From an uncultured Eubacteriales bacterium (GTDB lineage: Bacteria; Bacillota; Clostridia; Oscillospirales; Oscillospiraceae), in NCBI GenBank assembly GCA_900549865.1, contig URPU01000017.1:1-32316 (forward strand): 32,316 bases of DNA. Reading direction: 5' to 3'. The translations under genes and the position numbers were made by a program. Below, one piece after another: positions 14,401 through 22,213 of this stretch. The notes below the pieces were generated by a model. That model did not search any database, was not told where the DNA came from, and worked only from the letters and a program-made list of their open reading frames with translations. Each line of letters opens with the position of its first letter. Position 1 is the first letter of the stretch.

Positions 14401-15585
14401 TTACATGCCCAGTGCGGCCAGCAGGGCGGACGTCTTGTCGGTGTCCTCCCAGCGCACGCCGAGATCCTCGCGCCCCATGTGGCCATAGGCGGCGAGCTTG
14501 CGGTAAATGGGCTTTCTGAGGTCCAGTTCGCGGATGATGGCGGTCGGGCGCAGGTCGAACACCTTCTGCACGGCCGCGGAGAGCGCCGCATCGTCCACCT
14601 TGCCCGTGCCGAAGGTCTCGACAAGGACGCTGACGGGCCTTGCAACGCCGATGGCGTAGGCGAGCTGCACCTGGCAGCGGGAGGCGAGGCCGGCCGCGAC
14701 GACGTTCTTTGCAATGTAGCGCGCCGCGTAGGCCGCGGAGCGGTCCACCTTTGTGGGGTCCTTGCCGGAGAAAGCGCCGCCGCCGTGGGGCGCGCTGCCG
14801 CCGTAGGTATCGACGATGATCTTGCGCCCGGTGAGGCCGGAGTCGCCCTGCGGGCCGCCGATGACGAAGCGGCCGGTGGGATTGACATAGTACTTGGTGT
14901 TCTCATCGAGGAGCTGCGCGGGCACGACGGGCTTGATGACAAGCTCTATCATGTCGCGGCGTATGGTCTCCAGCGCGGCGTCGGGCGCGTGCTGGGTGGA
15001 GATGACGACGGCGTCCACGCGCACGGGGCGGCGGTTCTCGTCGTATTCGACAGTGACCTGCGTTTTGCCGTCGGGGCGCAGATAGTCCACAAGGCCGGTC
15101 TTGCGCACCTCGGTCAGGCGCATGGCGAGCTTGTGCGCAAGGGAGATGGGCAGGGGCATAAGCTCGGGCGTCTCGTCGCAGGCGTAGCCGAACATCATGC
15201 CCTGGTCGCCCGCGCCGTTCTGAAGCTCGCTGTCCTCGCCGGTCTTGGTCTCAAGAGAGCGGTCAACGCCCATGGCGATGTCGCCGGACTGCTCGTCTAT
15301 ATTGATGATGACGCCGCAGGTGTCGCAGTCAAAGCCGTACTTCGACCGGTCATAGCCTATCTCACGCACGACCTCGCGCGCGAGCTTGGCGATATCGACA
15401 TAGCACTTCGTGCTTATCTCGCCCATGATGTGGATAAGGCCGGTGGAGGCCGTCGTCTCGCAGGCGACGCGGCCCTCGGGGTCGGCGGCAAGGATGGCGT
15501 CGAGCACGGCGTCGGAGATCTGGTCGCAGATCTTATCGGGATGCCCCTCGGTGACGGATTCGGATGTGAAAAGATAATGACTCAT
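14401..15585 (-). CDS. metK: S-adenosylmethionine synthase
   Basis: The 394-residue enzyme makes S-adenosylmethionine from methionine and ATP. Family motifs are clear: FTSESVTEGHPDKICDQISD at the N terminus, GAGDQGMMFGYA in the middle and GGGAFSGKDPTKVDRS near the C-terminal third. Length is normal. The ATG at 15585 has GGAGGG upstream; the frame runs further into the riboswitch, which is not coding. Expression is controlled by the SAM-I riboswitch and its terminator directly upstream. Confidence 0.98.
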   Translation of the reverse strand: MSHYLFTSESVTEGHPDKICDQISDAVLDAILAADPEGRVACETTASTGLIHIMGEISTKCYVDIAKLAREVVREIGYDRSKYGFDCDTCGVIINIDEQSGDIAMGVDRSLETKTGEDSELQNGAGDQGMMFGYACDETPELMPLPISLAHKLAMRLTEVRKTGLVDYLRPDGKTQVTVEYDENRRPVRVDAVVISTQHAPDAALETIRRDMIELVIKPVVPAQLLDENTKYYVNPTGRFVIGGPQGDSGLTGRKIIVDTYGGSAPHGGGAFSGKDPTKVDRSAAYAARYIAKNVVAAGLASRCQVQLAYAIGVARPVSVLVETFGTGKVDDAALSAAVQKVFDLRPTAIIRELDLRKPIYRKLAAYGHMGREDLGVRWEDTDKTSALLAALGM

Positions 15586-15615
15586 AGTTCCCTCCATAAT
15601 ATACGCGGCGCGCGG

Positions 15616-15645
15616 AAAACAAAAGCCCCGCCTGACCGGCGGGGC
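15616..15645 (-). terminator. Riboswitch-controlled terminator before metK
   Basis: A perfect 8-bp stem (GCCCCGCC/GGCGGGGC) with a 5-nt loop is followed on the minus strand by TTTTGTTTT, 31 bp before the metK start. It is the expression platform of the S-box leader. Confidence 0.9.
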
Positions 15646-15666
15646 GAGAATATACAGCGTATAAGC

Positions 15667-15756
15667 CTCATCTTTCGTTTCACCGCCGGATTTGGCACCT
15701 TGCACACGCAGGTTGCCGGGCTTCACAGGGCCGTTCCCTCCACCGCTCTTGATAAG
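15667..15756 (-). promoter_or_regulatory. SAM-I (S-box) riboswitch
   Basis: The minus strand reads CTTATCAAGAG, GGTGGAGGGAACGGCCC, GAAGCCCGGCAACC, AAGGTGCCAAATCC and GAAAGATGAG in the order of the S-box consensus. P1 is formed by CTTATC and GATGAG. Binding of SAM should favour the downstream terminator and turn metK off. Confidence 0.97.
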
Positions 15757-15776
15757 GTGTTCAATTGTACGCATCA

Positions 15777-15804
15777 ATTATAACAGCTTTTTTCGGATTG
15801 TCAA
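15777..15804 (-). promoter_or_regulatory. Promoter of the metK leader
   Basis: Perfect TTGACA (15799-15804) and TATAAT (15777-15782) are separated by 16 nt on the minus strand, about 20 nt before the riboswitch. Confidence 0.88.
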
Positions 15805-15825
15805 CAGGGGGGCAGGCGACAAGCT

Positions 15826-17298
15826 TTATTCCGCGAGATAAGCGCCGCCGCGGCGGTAGAACACGAGCCCGATAACGAGCCACACCACGAGCATGATATA
15901 GCTCTGCGTGCAGAAGTGCACGCCGGAGAGCCCCGGAATGGGAACGAGCTGGAGGATGATGAAGCACGCGGAGAACGCAACGCCCAGCACCGCCATGACG
16001 CGCAGCGCGCCAGTTCCGTCGCCGAAGCGGCGCATCGTGACGAGAGTTGCCGCGCAGGTGCACAGATATCCGATGGACGCGCCGATGGCGGACATGTCCA
16101 CGAACCAGCCGAGAGCTTCGCGCCCGAGGATGGGGCCGGAGAGGGAGATAACGATGCAGAAGAGCATGGCATTTTTCGGCGTGCCGTACTTGGGGTCAAT
16201 CTCGCCGAACACGGCGGGGAGGTAGCCGTCGCGGCTCATGGAGAAGAGGAGGCGGCTGGAGGCGAGGTAGAAGCCCATTATTCCGCTGAGCACCGCGCAG
16301 GACACCGCAATGCCGACGAGCACCTTGCCCGGCGTGCCGAGAAGCCGCTCCGCCGCGGCGAGAAGCAGCCACGGAGTAGATGAGGCCTCGATTATAAGCT
16401 CGGGCCAGTTTTCAAGCGCCGCGGCCGCGATGGTGTTGTTCGCCGTGTACACGAAGCAGCCGAAGGCGATGGCGACGATCATGATGAAATAGACCTTCTT
16501 GTGCGAAAAGCGGAACTCCTCTGCCGCCTGCGGTATCGTGTCAAAGCCGACGAAGGCCCACGGGGCGATGGCGAAGGTCGCAAGTATGGCCCCGGCGACG
16601 CCGGAAGCGCCGGTGTGCGCATAGGCGTATATCCCGGCATAGGTTCCGGCAGAATAGGCCGCCGCCGCGGCGGACTTGGAAAAGCCCCACAGCGGACGGA
16701 GGTTTGAGAGAGCGGTCTTGCTGCTGATAAGAGCGGCGACAGTGAGCGCGGCAACGGACACGGCCAGAAGCACGGCAAGCACCGTCTGCACGACACCGGC
16801 CTTCTTCACACCGATTATATTGAGACCGCCGAAGAGGATAAGGATGGCCATGGCCAGCAGCATCTCGCCGAAATAGATGTCGAACCCGGCGACGGTGTAA
16901 TGGAAGCCAAACTTGAGTATGTCCGCGCTGCCGTCAAGGCCGTCCACGATAAGCCCTATCGCGGTCGAGTTCATGGGCACATTCGTCAGATACGCCGCGA
17001 CGAGAAACCACCCGCAGATATACGCCGCCCGCTTACCGAAGCACATCTTCGTGAACGTGAATTCCCCGCCGGCCTGCGGGTACTTCGGTACCATGTAAGC
17101 GTAGCTGTAGGCGATTATCATCATCACCAGTGCGCCCAGCACCATGGCTATCGCCGTTCCGGCGACGCCGGAGTTCGGCAGGAACTTTTTCCCCGGATTG
17201 ATGAACGAGCCCCAGCCGATTATGCAGCCGAAGGCGATCGCCCAGACATGCATCGGATTAAGCTGGCGCTTGAGACTTCCCTGCTGGGTGTTTTTCAT
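15826..17298 (-). CDS. APC-superfamily amino acid/amine permease
   Basis: The 490-residue protein has about 12 membrane helices and the APC pattern in TM1 (FGCIIGWGSFINPGKKFLPNSG) and TM6 (IAPWAFVGFDTIPQAAEEF). The latter is typical of amino acid and ethanolamine permeases. The ATG at 17298 is chosen from an AGGAG site 9 nt upstream; the longer frame has none. It lies downstream of a phosphocholine cytidylyltransferase-like gene, so import of an amine such as choline or ethanolamine is a reasonable guess, but the sequence does not prove a substrate. A hairpin pair lies between the two genes. Confidence 0.88.
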   Translation of the reverse strand: MKNTQQGSLKRQLNPMHVWAIAFGCIIGWGSFINPGKKFLPNSGVAGTAIAMVLGALVMMIIAYSYAYMVPKYPQAGGEFTFTKMCFGKRAAYICGWFLVAAYLTNVPMNSTAIGLIVDGLDGSADILKFGFHYTVAGFDIYFGEMLLAMAILILFGGLNIIGVKKAGVVQTVLAVLLAVSVAALTVAALISSKTALSNLRPLWGFSKSAAAAAYSAGTYAGIYAYAHTGASGVAGAILATFAIAPWAFVGFDTIPQAAEEFRFSHKKVYFIMIVAIAFGCFVYTANNTIAAAALENWPELIIEASSTPWLLLAAAERLLGTPGKVLVGIAVSCAVLSGIMGFYLASSRLLFSMSRDGYLPAVFGEIDPKYGTPKNAMLFCIVISLSGPILGREALGWFVDMSAIGASIGYLCTCAATLVTMRRFGDGTGALRVMAVLGVAFSACFIILQLVPIPGLSGVHFCTQSYIMLVVWLVIGLVFYRRGGAYLAE

Positions 17299-17337
17299 GT
17301 GGCACTTCTCCTTGCATTCAATTTTTCTGCCGCGGCG

Positions 17338-17411
17338 CGGATACGTGAACATGAAGAGCCGTATCCGGGCGCGCAAAAACAGAGCCGGATCTTTTGTTCA
17401 TTCAGATCCGG
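17338..17411 (-). terminator. Intercistronic terminator-like hairpin pair
   Basis: On the minus strand CCGGATC (17411-17405) pairs with GATCCGG (17391-17385), followed by CTCTGTTTTTG. A second stem CGGATACG/CGTATCCG (17367-17360 with 17345-17338) follows. A third CGGATAC (17417-17411) could pair with the 3' arm of the second stem. The pair may lower or regulate read-through from the cytidylyltransferase gene into the permease gene. Confidence 0.45.
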
Positions 17412-17437
17412 TATCCGTTGATTTTTGAAACTGCGCT

Positions 17438-18328
17438 TCAGGTCGCGTAGAGCTTGTCTATCTGCTTGAGCTCGTTGAAGGTGTCGATCTCCGTGATGTC
17501 CTCGAACGAGCATTCCCTTACGTGTACGCTGTAGTTTTCCTTTTTATATACAAGGGGCACCTGCTCCCAGTAACGCTCCTTCCCGCCGGGGGAGCGGTAG
17601 ACCTCGTCGAGGTCGCCGGCCAGCTTGCCGCCGTCCGCCTCACTCCAGAATGAGATGCCGACCATCTGGTGGCAGTTCAGCCCGCCGACGGTCTCCTGCG
17701 TGATGACACCGGAGCCGTCCGTCATGAGGCACCAGTCGTCGGATCTGTCCACGGGGATGCCAAGCATGTTGGACTCATACTCATACTTGCGTATGAGCGC
17801 CCGGTTTTTCAGCACGAGGTCGGCCTCAAGGACGTATGCGTTTTTAAGAAGATACCGCACGCACACGGCGGAGGAGATGTTGTTGGCCTCGTTATAGACG
17901 GGGTTTTCGACGAATTTGATGTTCGGGTACTTGTACAGAAGCTGGTCGAACTGCTCACCGAGGTAGCCGCGGACGATGACGATCTCCGGAATACCGGCGG
18001 CTGCAACGGCGTCGAGCAGCGTGTCGATGATGCGCGTTCCGTGCACGCGCACGAGGGGCTTGGGCGTGTTGAAGGTGATGGGCACGAGCCTGCTGCCGAA
18101 GCCTGCGGCGATGAACACCGCGCGCCGGACGCGGTACGGCTCCAGCGCGGCAAGGCCGCCGTCAGTGATGTGCCCGCCGTCGCATAGCTGCTTATCGTGC
18201 AGCTCCTTTGAAAGCTTGTTCGCTGTTCCGAGGGAGACGCCGAGCGCCTCTGACAGCTCGCGCTGAGAGAAGCTTTTACCGGTGCGCTCCATCAAGGTCA
18301 GCGCGTTGAATTCCTTTTTAGTCAGCAT
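17438..18328 (-). CDS. Winged-helix plus CTP:phosphocholine cytidylyltransferase-like protein (LicC type)
   Basis: The 296-residue product has an N-terminal winged helix (residues 3-50, SQRELSEALGVSLGTANKLS). A nucleotidyltransferase domain from residue 68 carries the signature AAGFGSRLVPITFNTPKPLV (74-93). It resembles LicC enzymes that make CDP-choline for decorating surface teichoic polymers. The winged helix suggests it also senses or regulates its own pathway. The ATG at 18328 has AAAGGAG upstream. No choline kinase is in this window. Other sugar- or amine-phosphate nucleotidyl transfers remain possible. Confidence 0.87.
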   Translation of the reverse strand: MLTKKEFNALTLMERTGKSFSQRELSEALGVSLGTANKLSKELHDKQLCDGGHITDGGLAALEPYRVRRAVFIAAGFGSRLVPITFNTPKPLVRVHGTRIIDTLLDAVAAAGIPEIVIVRGYLGEQFDQLLYKYPNIKFVENPVYNEANNISSAVCVRYLLKNAYVLEADLVLKNRALIRKYEYESNMLGIPVDRSDDWCLMTDGSGVITQETVGGLNCHQMVGISFWSEADGGKLAGDLDEVYRSPGGKERYWEQVPLVYKKENYSVHVRECSFEDITEIDTFNELKQIDKLYAT

Positions 18329-18366
18329 AATTCTCCTTTGCACCCGCCGGGAGGCGGAGCGCGTTC

Positions 18367-18395
18367 TTGGCAAGCGCGGCCGGATGCGGTATAAT
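18367..18395 (+). promoter_or_regulatory. Promoter of the signal peptidase gene
   Basis: TTGGCA and a perfect TATAAT are separated by 17 nt, about 37 nt before the ATG at 18433. Confidence 0.8.
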
Positions 18396-18432
18396 ACAAA
18401 CTGCGGCATAACACAGCATACAGGAGGGAGCC

Positions 18433-18939
18433 ATGAAAAAACCGCGTAGATCCGCGCCGTTTTCCGCCGTTCTGCTTGCGGCGCTTGCGCTGACGTTCCT
18501 TACGTCAAAATATATATGCCAGCTTGCGCTGGTCGAGGGGGATTCCATGCTCCCGGCGCTTCACAGCGGGCAGCTCGTCCTTGTGGATAAGACGGCCAAA
18601 GCCTATGAGGTGGGCGACGTCGTGCTGTTCTCCTGCAAGGCGCTCAACTCCACGCTTGTAAAGCGGATCGCCGGACAGCCTGGCGACAGGATAATGATAG
18701 AGGGCGGCCGCCTTTACAGAAACGGCGTATGCGCCGCGGGCTATGGCGCGGACGTCTTTGCCGGTATGGCCGAAGAGAAGCTGACCGTTCCGGAGGGCTG
18801 CTATTTTGTGCTGGGCGACAACATCGCGGAAAGCGTGGACAGCCGCGATGAAAGCGTGGGCTTCGTCGCTGCGGACGACATATCGGGCAGGGTCTACTCG
18901 GCCTTTTTATCCCCTTCGTCCTCAGCCGCCGCGGCCTGA
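18433..18939 (+). CDS. lepB: Signal peptidase I
   Basis: The 168-residue membrane protease cleaves signal peptides outside the cytoplasmic membrane. It has one N-terminal helix (residues 10-33), the catalytic Ser in GDSMLPAL (Ser 38), the general-base Lys in LVKRIAGQPGD (Lys 77) and the conserved GDN...DSRD box. Length suits a Gram-positive type I enzyme. AGGAGG precedes the ATG. The last 15 codons overlap, tail to tail, with the end of the gene on the other strand (18894-19193), and the low-complexity Ser/Ala tail encoded there is outside the family's core. Confidence 0.95.
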   Translation: MKKPRRSAPFSAVLLAALALTFLTSKYICQLALVEGDSMLPALHSGQLVLVDKTAKAYEVGDVVLFSCKALNSTLVKRIAGQPGDRIMIEGGRLYRNGVCAAGYGADVFAGMAEEKLTVPEGCYFVLGDNIAESVDSRDESVGFVAADDISGRVYSAFLSPSSSAAAA

Positions 18940-19193
18940 TCGACGATTATCTCGTCGGACTCGACCTCTTTGTTGCGGTTCTCGTCGATGCCGAGGGTGT
19001 CGTTCACCTTTTTCTTGGCCTTGCGCCAGTAGATGCCGATGATCGCGCCGACGGCGATGACAACACCAGCGACGGCCTGAATGACGTAGGTCATGACAGA
19101 CGGGTCGATATATGCCTTTGCATTTGCGCCGAAAAGAAGCATGAACGCGAAGCTGAAATAGACCGCGCCAAATATTCTGACAAGTTTTTTCAT
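18894..19193 (-). CDS. Small membrane protein with AYIDPS motif, unknown function
   Basis: The 99-residue protein has an N-terminal hydrophobic signal (1-27, ending NAKA), then YIDPSVMTYVIQAVAG. A second helix ends in WRKAKKKV, and an acidic cytoplasmic tail follows. Short proteins with this YIDPS pattern occur in other Firmicutes; their function is not known to me. Its ATG overlaps the TGA of the YidC-glycerophosphotransferase fusion, so the two are coupled and probably act together at the membrane. It ends inside the convergent signal peptidase gene with no terminator between. Confidence 0.82.
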   Translation of the reverse strand: MKKLVRIFGAVYFSFAFMLLFGANAKAYIDPSVMTYVIQAVAGVVIAVGAIIGIYWRKAKKKVNDTLGIDENRNKEVESDEIIVDQAAAAEDEGDKKAE

Positions 19194-21097
19194 TGTTGGG
19201 AGTTCTTCCTCTCTTTTATTTTTTTCTGTATCTCATTTATAATATACTTTGCGCCGACCTCGCCGCTGTTCCCGAGATTGTAGACGTATTCATGCACGAA
19301 GCGGTCTATCCTCTCCCGGTACTCATCCCTGCCGGAGAGAAGCCTTTCGACCGCTTCTGGAAGCTTTTCAAGCTCGTCCGGCTTGACGACGGCCCCGATG
19401 ACCTCGCGCATCCAGATGTTTATCGGCGGGGTGTTTATCTTTTCATACTCCGGGTTCATGACCTTCATGGGCGTGTCGATGAACAAAACGGGGCGAAGCG
19501 TCGTGAAAGCGTACTCATACGTGATACCGGACCAGTCGGTGATGAGAAGGTCGGCCTCAAAAACGGTGCTGTTGGACGAAAAGTCCGTCTGTATTTCAAC
19601 ATCGCGGTCGGCGGCGTATTTTGCCTCAAGCTGCTCCATATACGCCTGCTTGAGACGAACCTCCTGCGGGTGCGGGCGCACGGTGATCTGGTACTCGCGC
19701 CCTTTCAGCGTGTCGAGTATCTCCTCAAGGCAACTATCCACAATGTTGTCCTTCTGCCATGACGGGGCGATGAGTATCTTCTTCCCCGGCTTGTCCTCAT
19801 GCGCGGAGGCGGCGTACTGCGCGCGCATCTCGTCAAGCAGCGTATAGCCCCAGTCCACAAGCGTCTTGTGCGGCAGACCGTAAACGGCCTCCGTGTTCGT
19901 GATCTCCTCCTTCTGGTGCTTTCCCACGCAGAGGACGGAGTCATAATGATCCACGGCGCCGGTGCGCATGGTCATGTTGATGCTGTCTATGCAGTGCGGA
20001 ACGTAGACGTATTCGATATCCTTGCGGACGTAGCTGCGCTTGATGTGGAAGTTCTCAATGTCCGGCATGGTCATGACCATCACGTCGCAGTCGAGCTTCA
20101 TCATAAGCGTGATGAGCCGTTTTTCCGCGATGTAATACGGCTTCAGCCGCGGCTGAGACTGGCTTATGGCGAACACCTGATCGTTCGGGTCGCTGGTTAT
20201 GTAATGCACGGCGATGTTGGTGTTTTTCAGAATGTATTCGATGATGCCTTTATAGTACTTGTAAAACCCGCTGCTTTCGGAATAGAAAACGAGGTGCTTG
20301 TTCAAAACGGAGAAGAAGCGCTTATAATCCGCGCGCTCGCGCCGCGCAAGCTCACGCGCCTCGCGGCCGTGCCGTTTCCCGCCGAGCTGCTGCAATTCGG
20401 AGAGCTGTTTCTTACTCTCCTCAAGACGGGCATAGTCCACGTATTTCTTCGGGTCGATCGCCATATTCAGCAGGTATAGCTGGGCGATGGAGAAAAGATT
20501 GCTGGCCACCCAATAAAGCGCCACGCCGACGGACACGAACCAGCCCAGATACAGCGAAAGCCCGACGGAGAGGATGAGCATGCCGTATTTGTTCCAATTG
20601 TCCTGCTCCGCCTGAAGGACGTTGCTCTGGTTCTGCGCGGCACACATGAGCCACGCGGAAGCGCCCGCGGCTATCGGGGACAGGATGAGCCAGCCGCGCC
20701 CCTGCGCGGGGATAAGGCTGAGATCGACGCCGAGAAAACGCATGTCTATGGAGCTGTCGGCCATGCCGACCTTTATTGCGGCAATGACCGCCATAAGAAG
20801 GACGAGCTGTATCACCGTGGGCACGATGGAGGCGAGCGGGTGATACCCGGCCTGCCGGAAGAGCTTGTTCTGCCCCTCCGCTATCGCGTCCGCGTCGCCG
20901 AAGTGCCGGACCTTGAGAAAGTTTATGTCGGGCTGGATCTTCACCATCTTGATGGAGTTCTTCTGCACCCACACGGACACCGGCAGGAGAATGATCTTGG
21001 TGATGAATGTAAAAAGTATGACGGCCACACCGTAGTTCCCGCACAGGGTATAGCATTGCTTCATTATCCACGCCATCGCGTCATAAATTTGCTGCAT
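19190..21097 (-). CDS. Fusion of YidC/Oxa1 insertase domain and CDP-glycerol glycerophosphotransferase domain
   Basis: One uninterrupted 635-codon frame holds two families. Residues 1-215 look like a Gram-positive YidC/Oxa1 insertase (NYGVAVILFTFITKIILLPV, IQPDINFLK, YHPLASIVPTVIQLVLL, YWVASNLFSIAQ). Lysine (34) stands where the conserved groove arginine usually is, and there is no lipobox signal. A charged linker (216-262) leads to a TagB/TagF-like glycerophosphotransferase domain (263-625) with YVPHCIDS (His 368), RPHP (474-477) and ITDWSGITYEYA (519-530). These enzymes transfer glycerol phosphate, or a similar unit, from CDP-glycerol in polymer synthesis. A membrane-anchored polymerase, or coupled insertion and glycosylation, is inferred. 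A GGAG site precedes the ATG. Confidence 0.9.
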   Translation of the reverse strand: MQQIYDAMAWIMKQCYTLCGNYGVAVILFTFITKIILLPVSVWVQKNSIKMVKIQPDINFLKVRHFGDADAIAEGQNKLFRQAGYHPLASIVPTVIQLVLLMAVIAAIKVGMADSSIDMRFLGVDLSLIPAQGRGWLILSPIAAGASAWLMCAAQNQSNVLQAEQDNWNKYGMLILSVGLSLYLGWFVSVGVALYWVASNLFSIAQLYLLNMAIDPKKYVDYARLEESKKQLSELQQLGGKRHGREARELARRERADYKRFFSVLNKHLVFYSESSGFYKYYKGIIEYILKNTNIAVHYITSDPNDQVFAISQSQPRLKPYYIAEKRLITLMMKLDCDVMVMTMPDIENFHIKRSYVRKDIEYVYVPHCIDSINMTMRTGAVDHYDSVLCVGKHQKEEITNTEAVYGLPHKTLVDWGYTLLDEMRAQYAASAHEDKPGKKILIAPSWQKDNIVDSCLEEILDTLKGREYQITVRPHPQEVRLKQAYMEQLEAKYAADRDVEIQTDFSSNSTVFEADLLITDWSGITYEYAFTTLRPVLFIDTPMKVMNPEYEKINTPPINIWMREVIGAVVKPDELEKLPEAVERLLSGRDEYRERIDRFVHEYVYNLGNSGEVGAKYIINEIQKKIKERKNSQQ

Positions 21098-21166
21098 TTA
21101 TTTTCTCCGTATTACCCGCGCTTGACGGGAGATCTAGAATTCAATAATACTAAAAAACCAAATTTT

Positions 21167-21195
21167 ATTATATATCCGAGACACGTAAAAATCAA
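21167..21195 (-). promoter_or_regulatory. Promoter of the YidC-transferase gene
   Basis: On the minus strand TTGATT (21190-21195) and a perfect TATAAT (21167-21172) are separated by 17 nt, giving a leader of about 60 nt. Confidence 0.78.
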
Positions 21196-21339
21196 CATTT
21201 TTCTGCCCTGCAAAATGCGCGGAGAGACGCGGCGCGCTTCATTTTGCGGCGGAGATATGGTATTATAGCTTGAGCATTACTGTTTAGAGTGCAGAACGCA
21301 AAAATTCAGGCACAAGATCACGATACGGGAGGAAAACAA

Positions 21340-21948
21340 ATGAAGAAGAACGCAAAATTTATACTGCGGCTGGTGCTGCTGGCCGCGGTGGTGCTGCTGT
21401 ACTTCGGGGCGGAGGCCCTGCTGCCGGGCGGCGCGCAGAGCACCGCCGCGCCGCAGACGCAGAGCGCCGCATTGGCGGAAAGCACGCAGGACGCCGCGGC
21501 GGAGAGAACACCGGACGGCGCGGCAGGGACAGCACAGAATGCAATCGAGGCCGCACAGGCGGAGGAACAGCCTGCCGCGGCGGCCGCAGCCATCGACGAG
21601 GACGGAATCTATGACACCAAAGACGAGGTCGCGCTGTACATACACACCTTCGGCCGCCTGCCGGGCAACTACATCACCAAGGCCGAGGCCGAGAAGGCCG
21701 GATGGCGCGGCGGCAGCGTTGAAAAATACTGCTCCGGCAAGTGCATCGGCGGCGGGCGCTTCGGAAATTACGAGGGGCTGCTGCCCGACGCGGAGGGGCG
21801 CGTGTGGACGGAGTGCGACATAAACACGCTGGGCGCGGCGTCGCGCGGGGCGGAGCGGATCGTCTTTTCCAACGACGGACTGATCTATTACACGCCCGAC
21901 CACTACGACAGCTTCCAGCTCCTATACGGGGCGGAGGAGGCCGATTGA
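21340..21948 (+). CDS. Secreted barnase-type ribonuclease
   Basis: The 202-residue product has a signal or anchor helix (8-27), an Ala/Gln/Thr-rich linker (28-88) and a C-terminal domain (89-198) that follows barnase closely: VALYIHTFGRLPGNYITKAEA, IGGGRFGNYEGLLP, GRVWTECDIN, AERIVFSNDGLIYYTPDHY. The catalytic Glu (158), Arg (173) and His (188) are all present, so an active extracellular guanyl-preferring RNase is expected. GGGAGG precedes the ATG at 21340. Secreted barnases are normally paired with a cytoplasmic barstar inhibitor; none is adjacent here. Confidence 0.92.
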   Translation: MKKNAKFILRLVLLAAVVLLYFGAEALLPGGAQSTAAPQTQSAALAESTQDAAAERTPDGAAGTAQNAIEAAQAEEQPAAAAAAIDEDGIYDTKDEVALYIHTFGRLPGNYITKAEAEKAGWRGGSVEKYCSGKCIGGGRFGNYEGLLPDAEGRVWTECDINTLGAASRGAERIVFSNDGLIYYTPDHYDSFQLLYGAEEAD

Positions 21949-21985
21949 AAAAAGTTATGTAAAACTGACTCCCACAAAATTACTA

Positions 21986-22114
21986 TTCGACACGTTTCGA
22001 CAAAACGCAAGAAAAAATTCTTGTAGTTTCTGTCAAAAAGACTTGCGAAAAATCGAATTGTGTAATATTATGTCAACAAGTTACCTGCGAGATTCGACAG
22101 AATTCTGTTGTCGT
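21986..22114 (+). promoter_or_regulatory. spo0A control region: Spo0A boxes and promoter
   Basis: Sequences like the Spo0A box (TGTCGAA) occur as TTCGACA (21986-21992), TTCGACAAAA (21996-22005), TTTCTGTCAAAA (22027-22038), TTCGACAGAA (22093-22102) and TTGTCGT (22108-22114). TTGCGA (22043-22048) and TATTAT (22066-22071) with a 17-nt spacer form a candidate promoter. The clustering fits autoregulation of spo0A. Confidence 0.75.
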
Positions 22115-22213
22115 ATATGTGTCAACTATGGTAAATTTAATGCGACAAGACGGTGAAAACTGCTTTTAAAATACAGCGTACTCCGTGTAACGCATAATGG
22201 GAGGAGAAGAATT

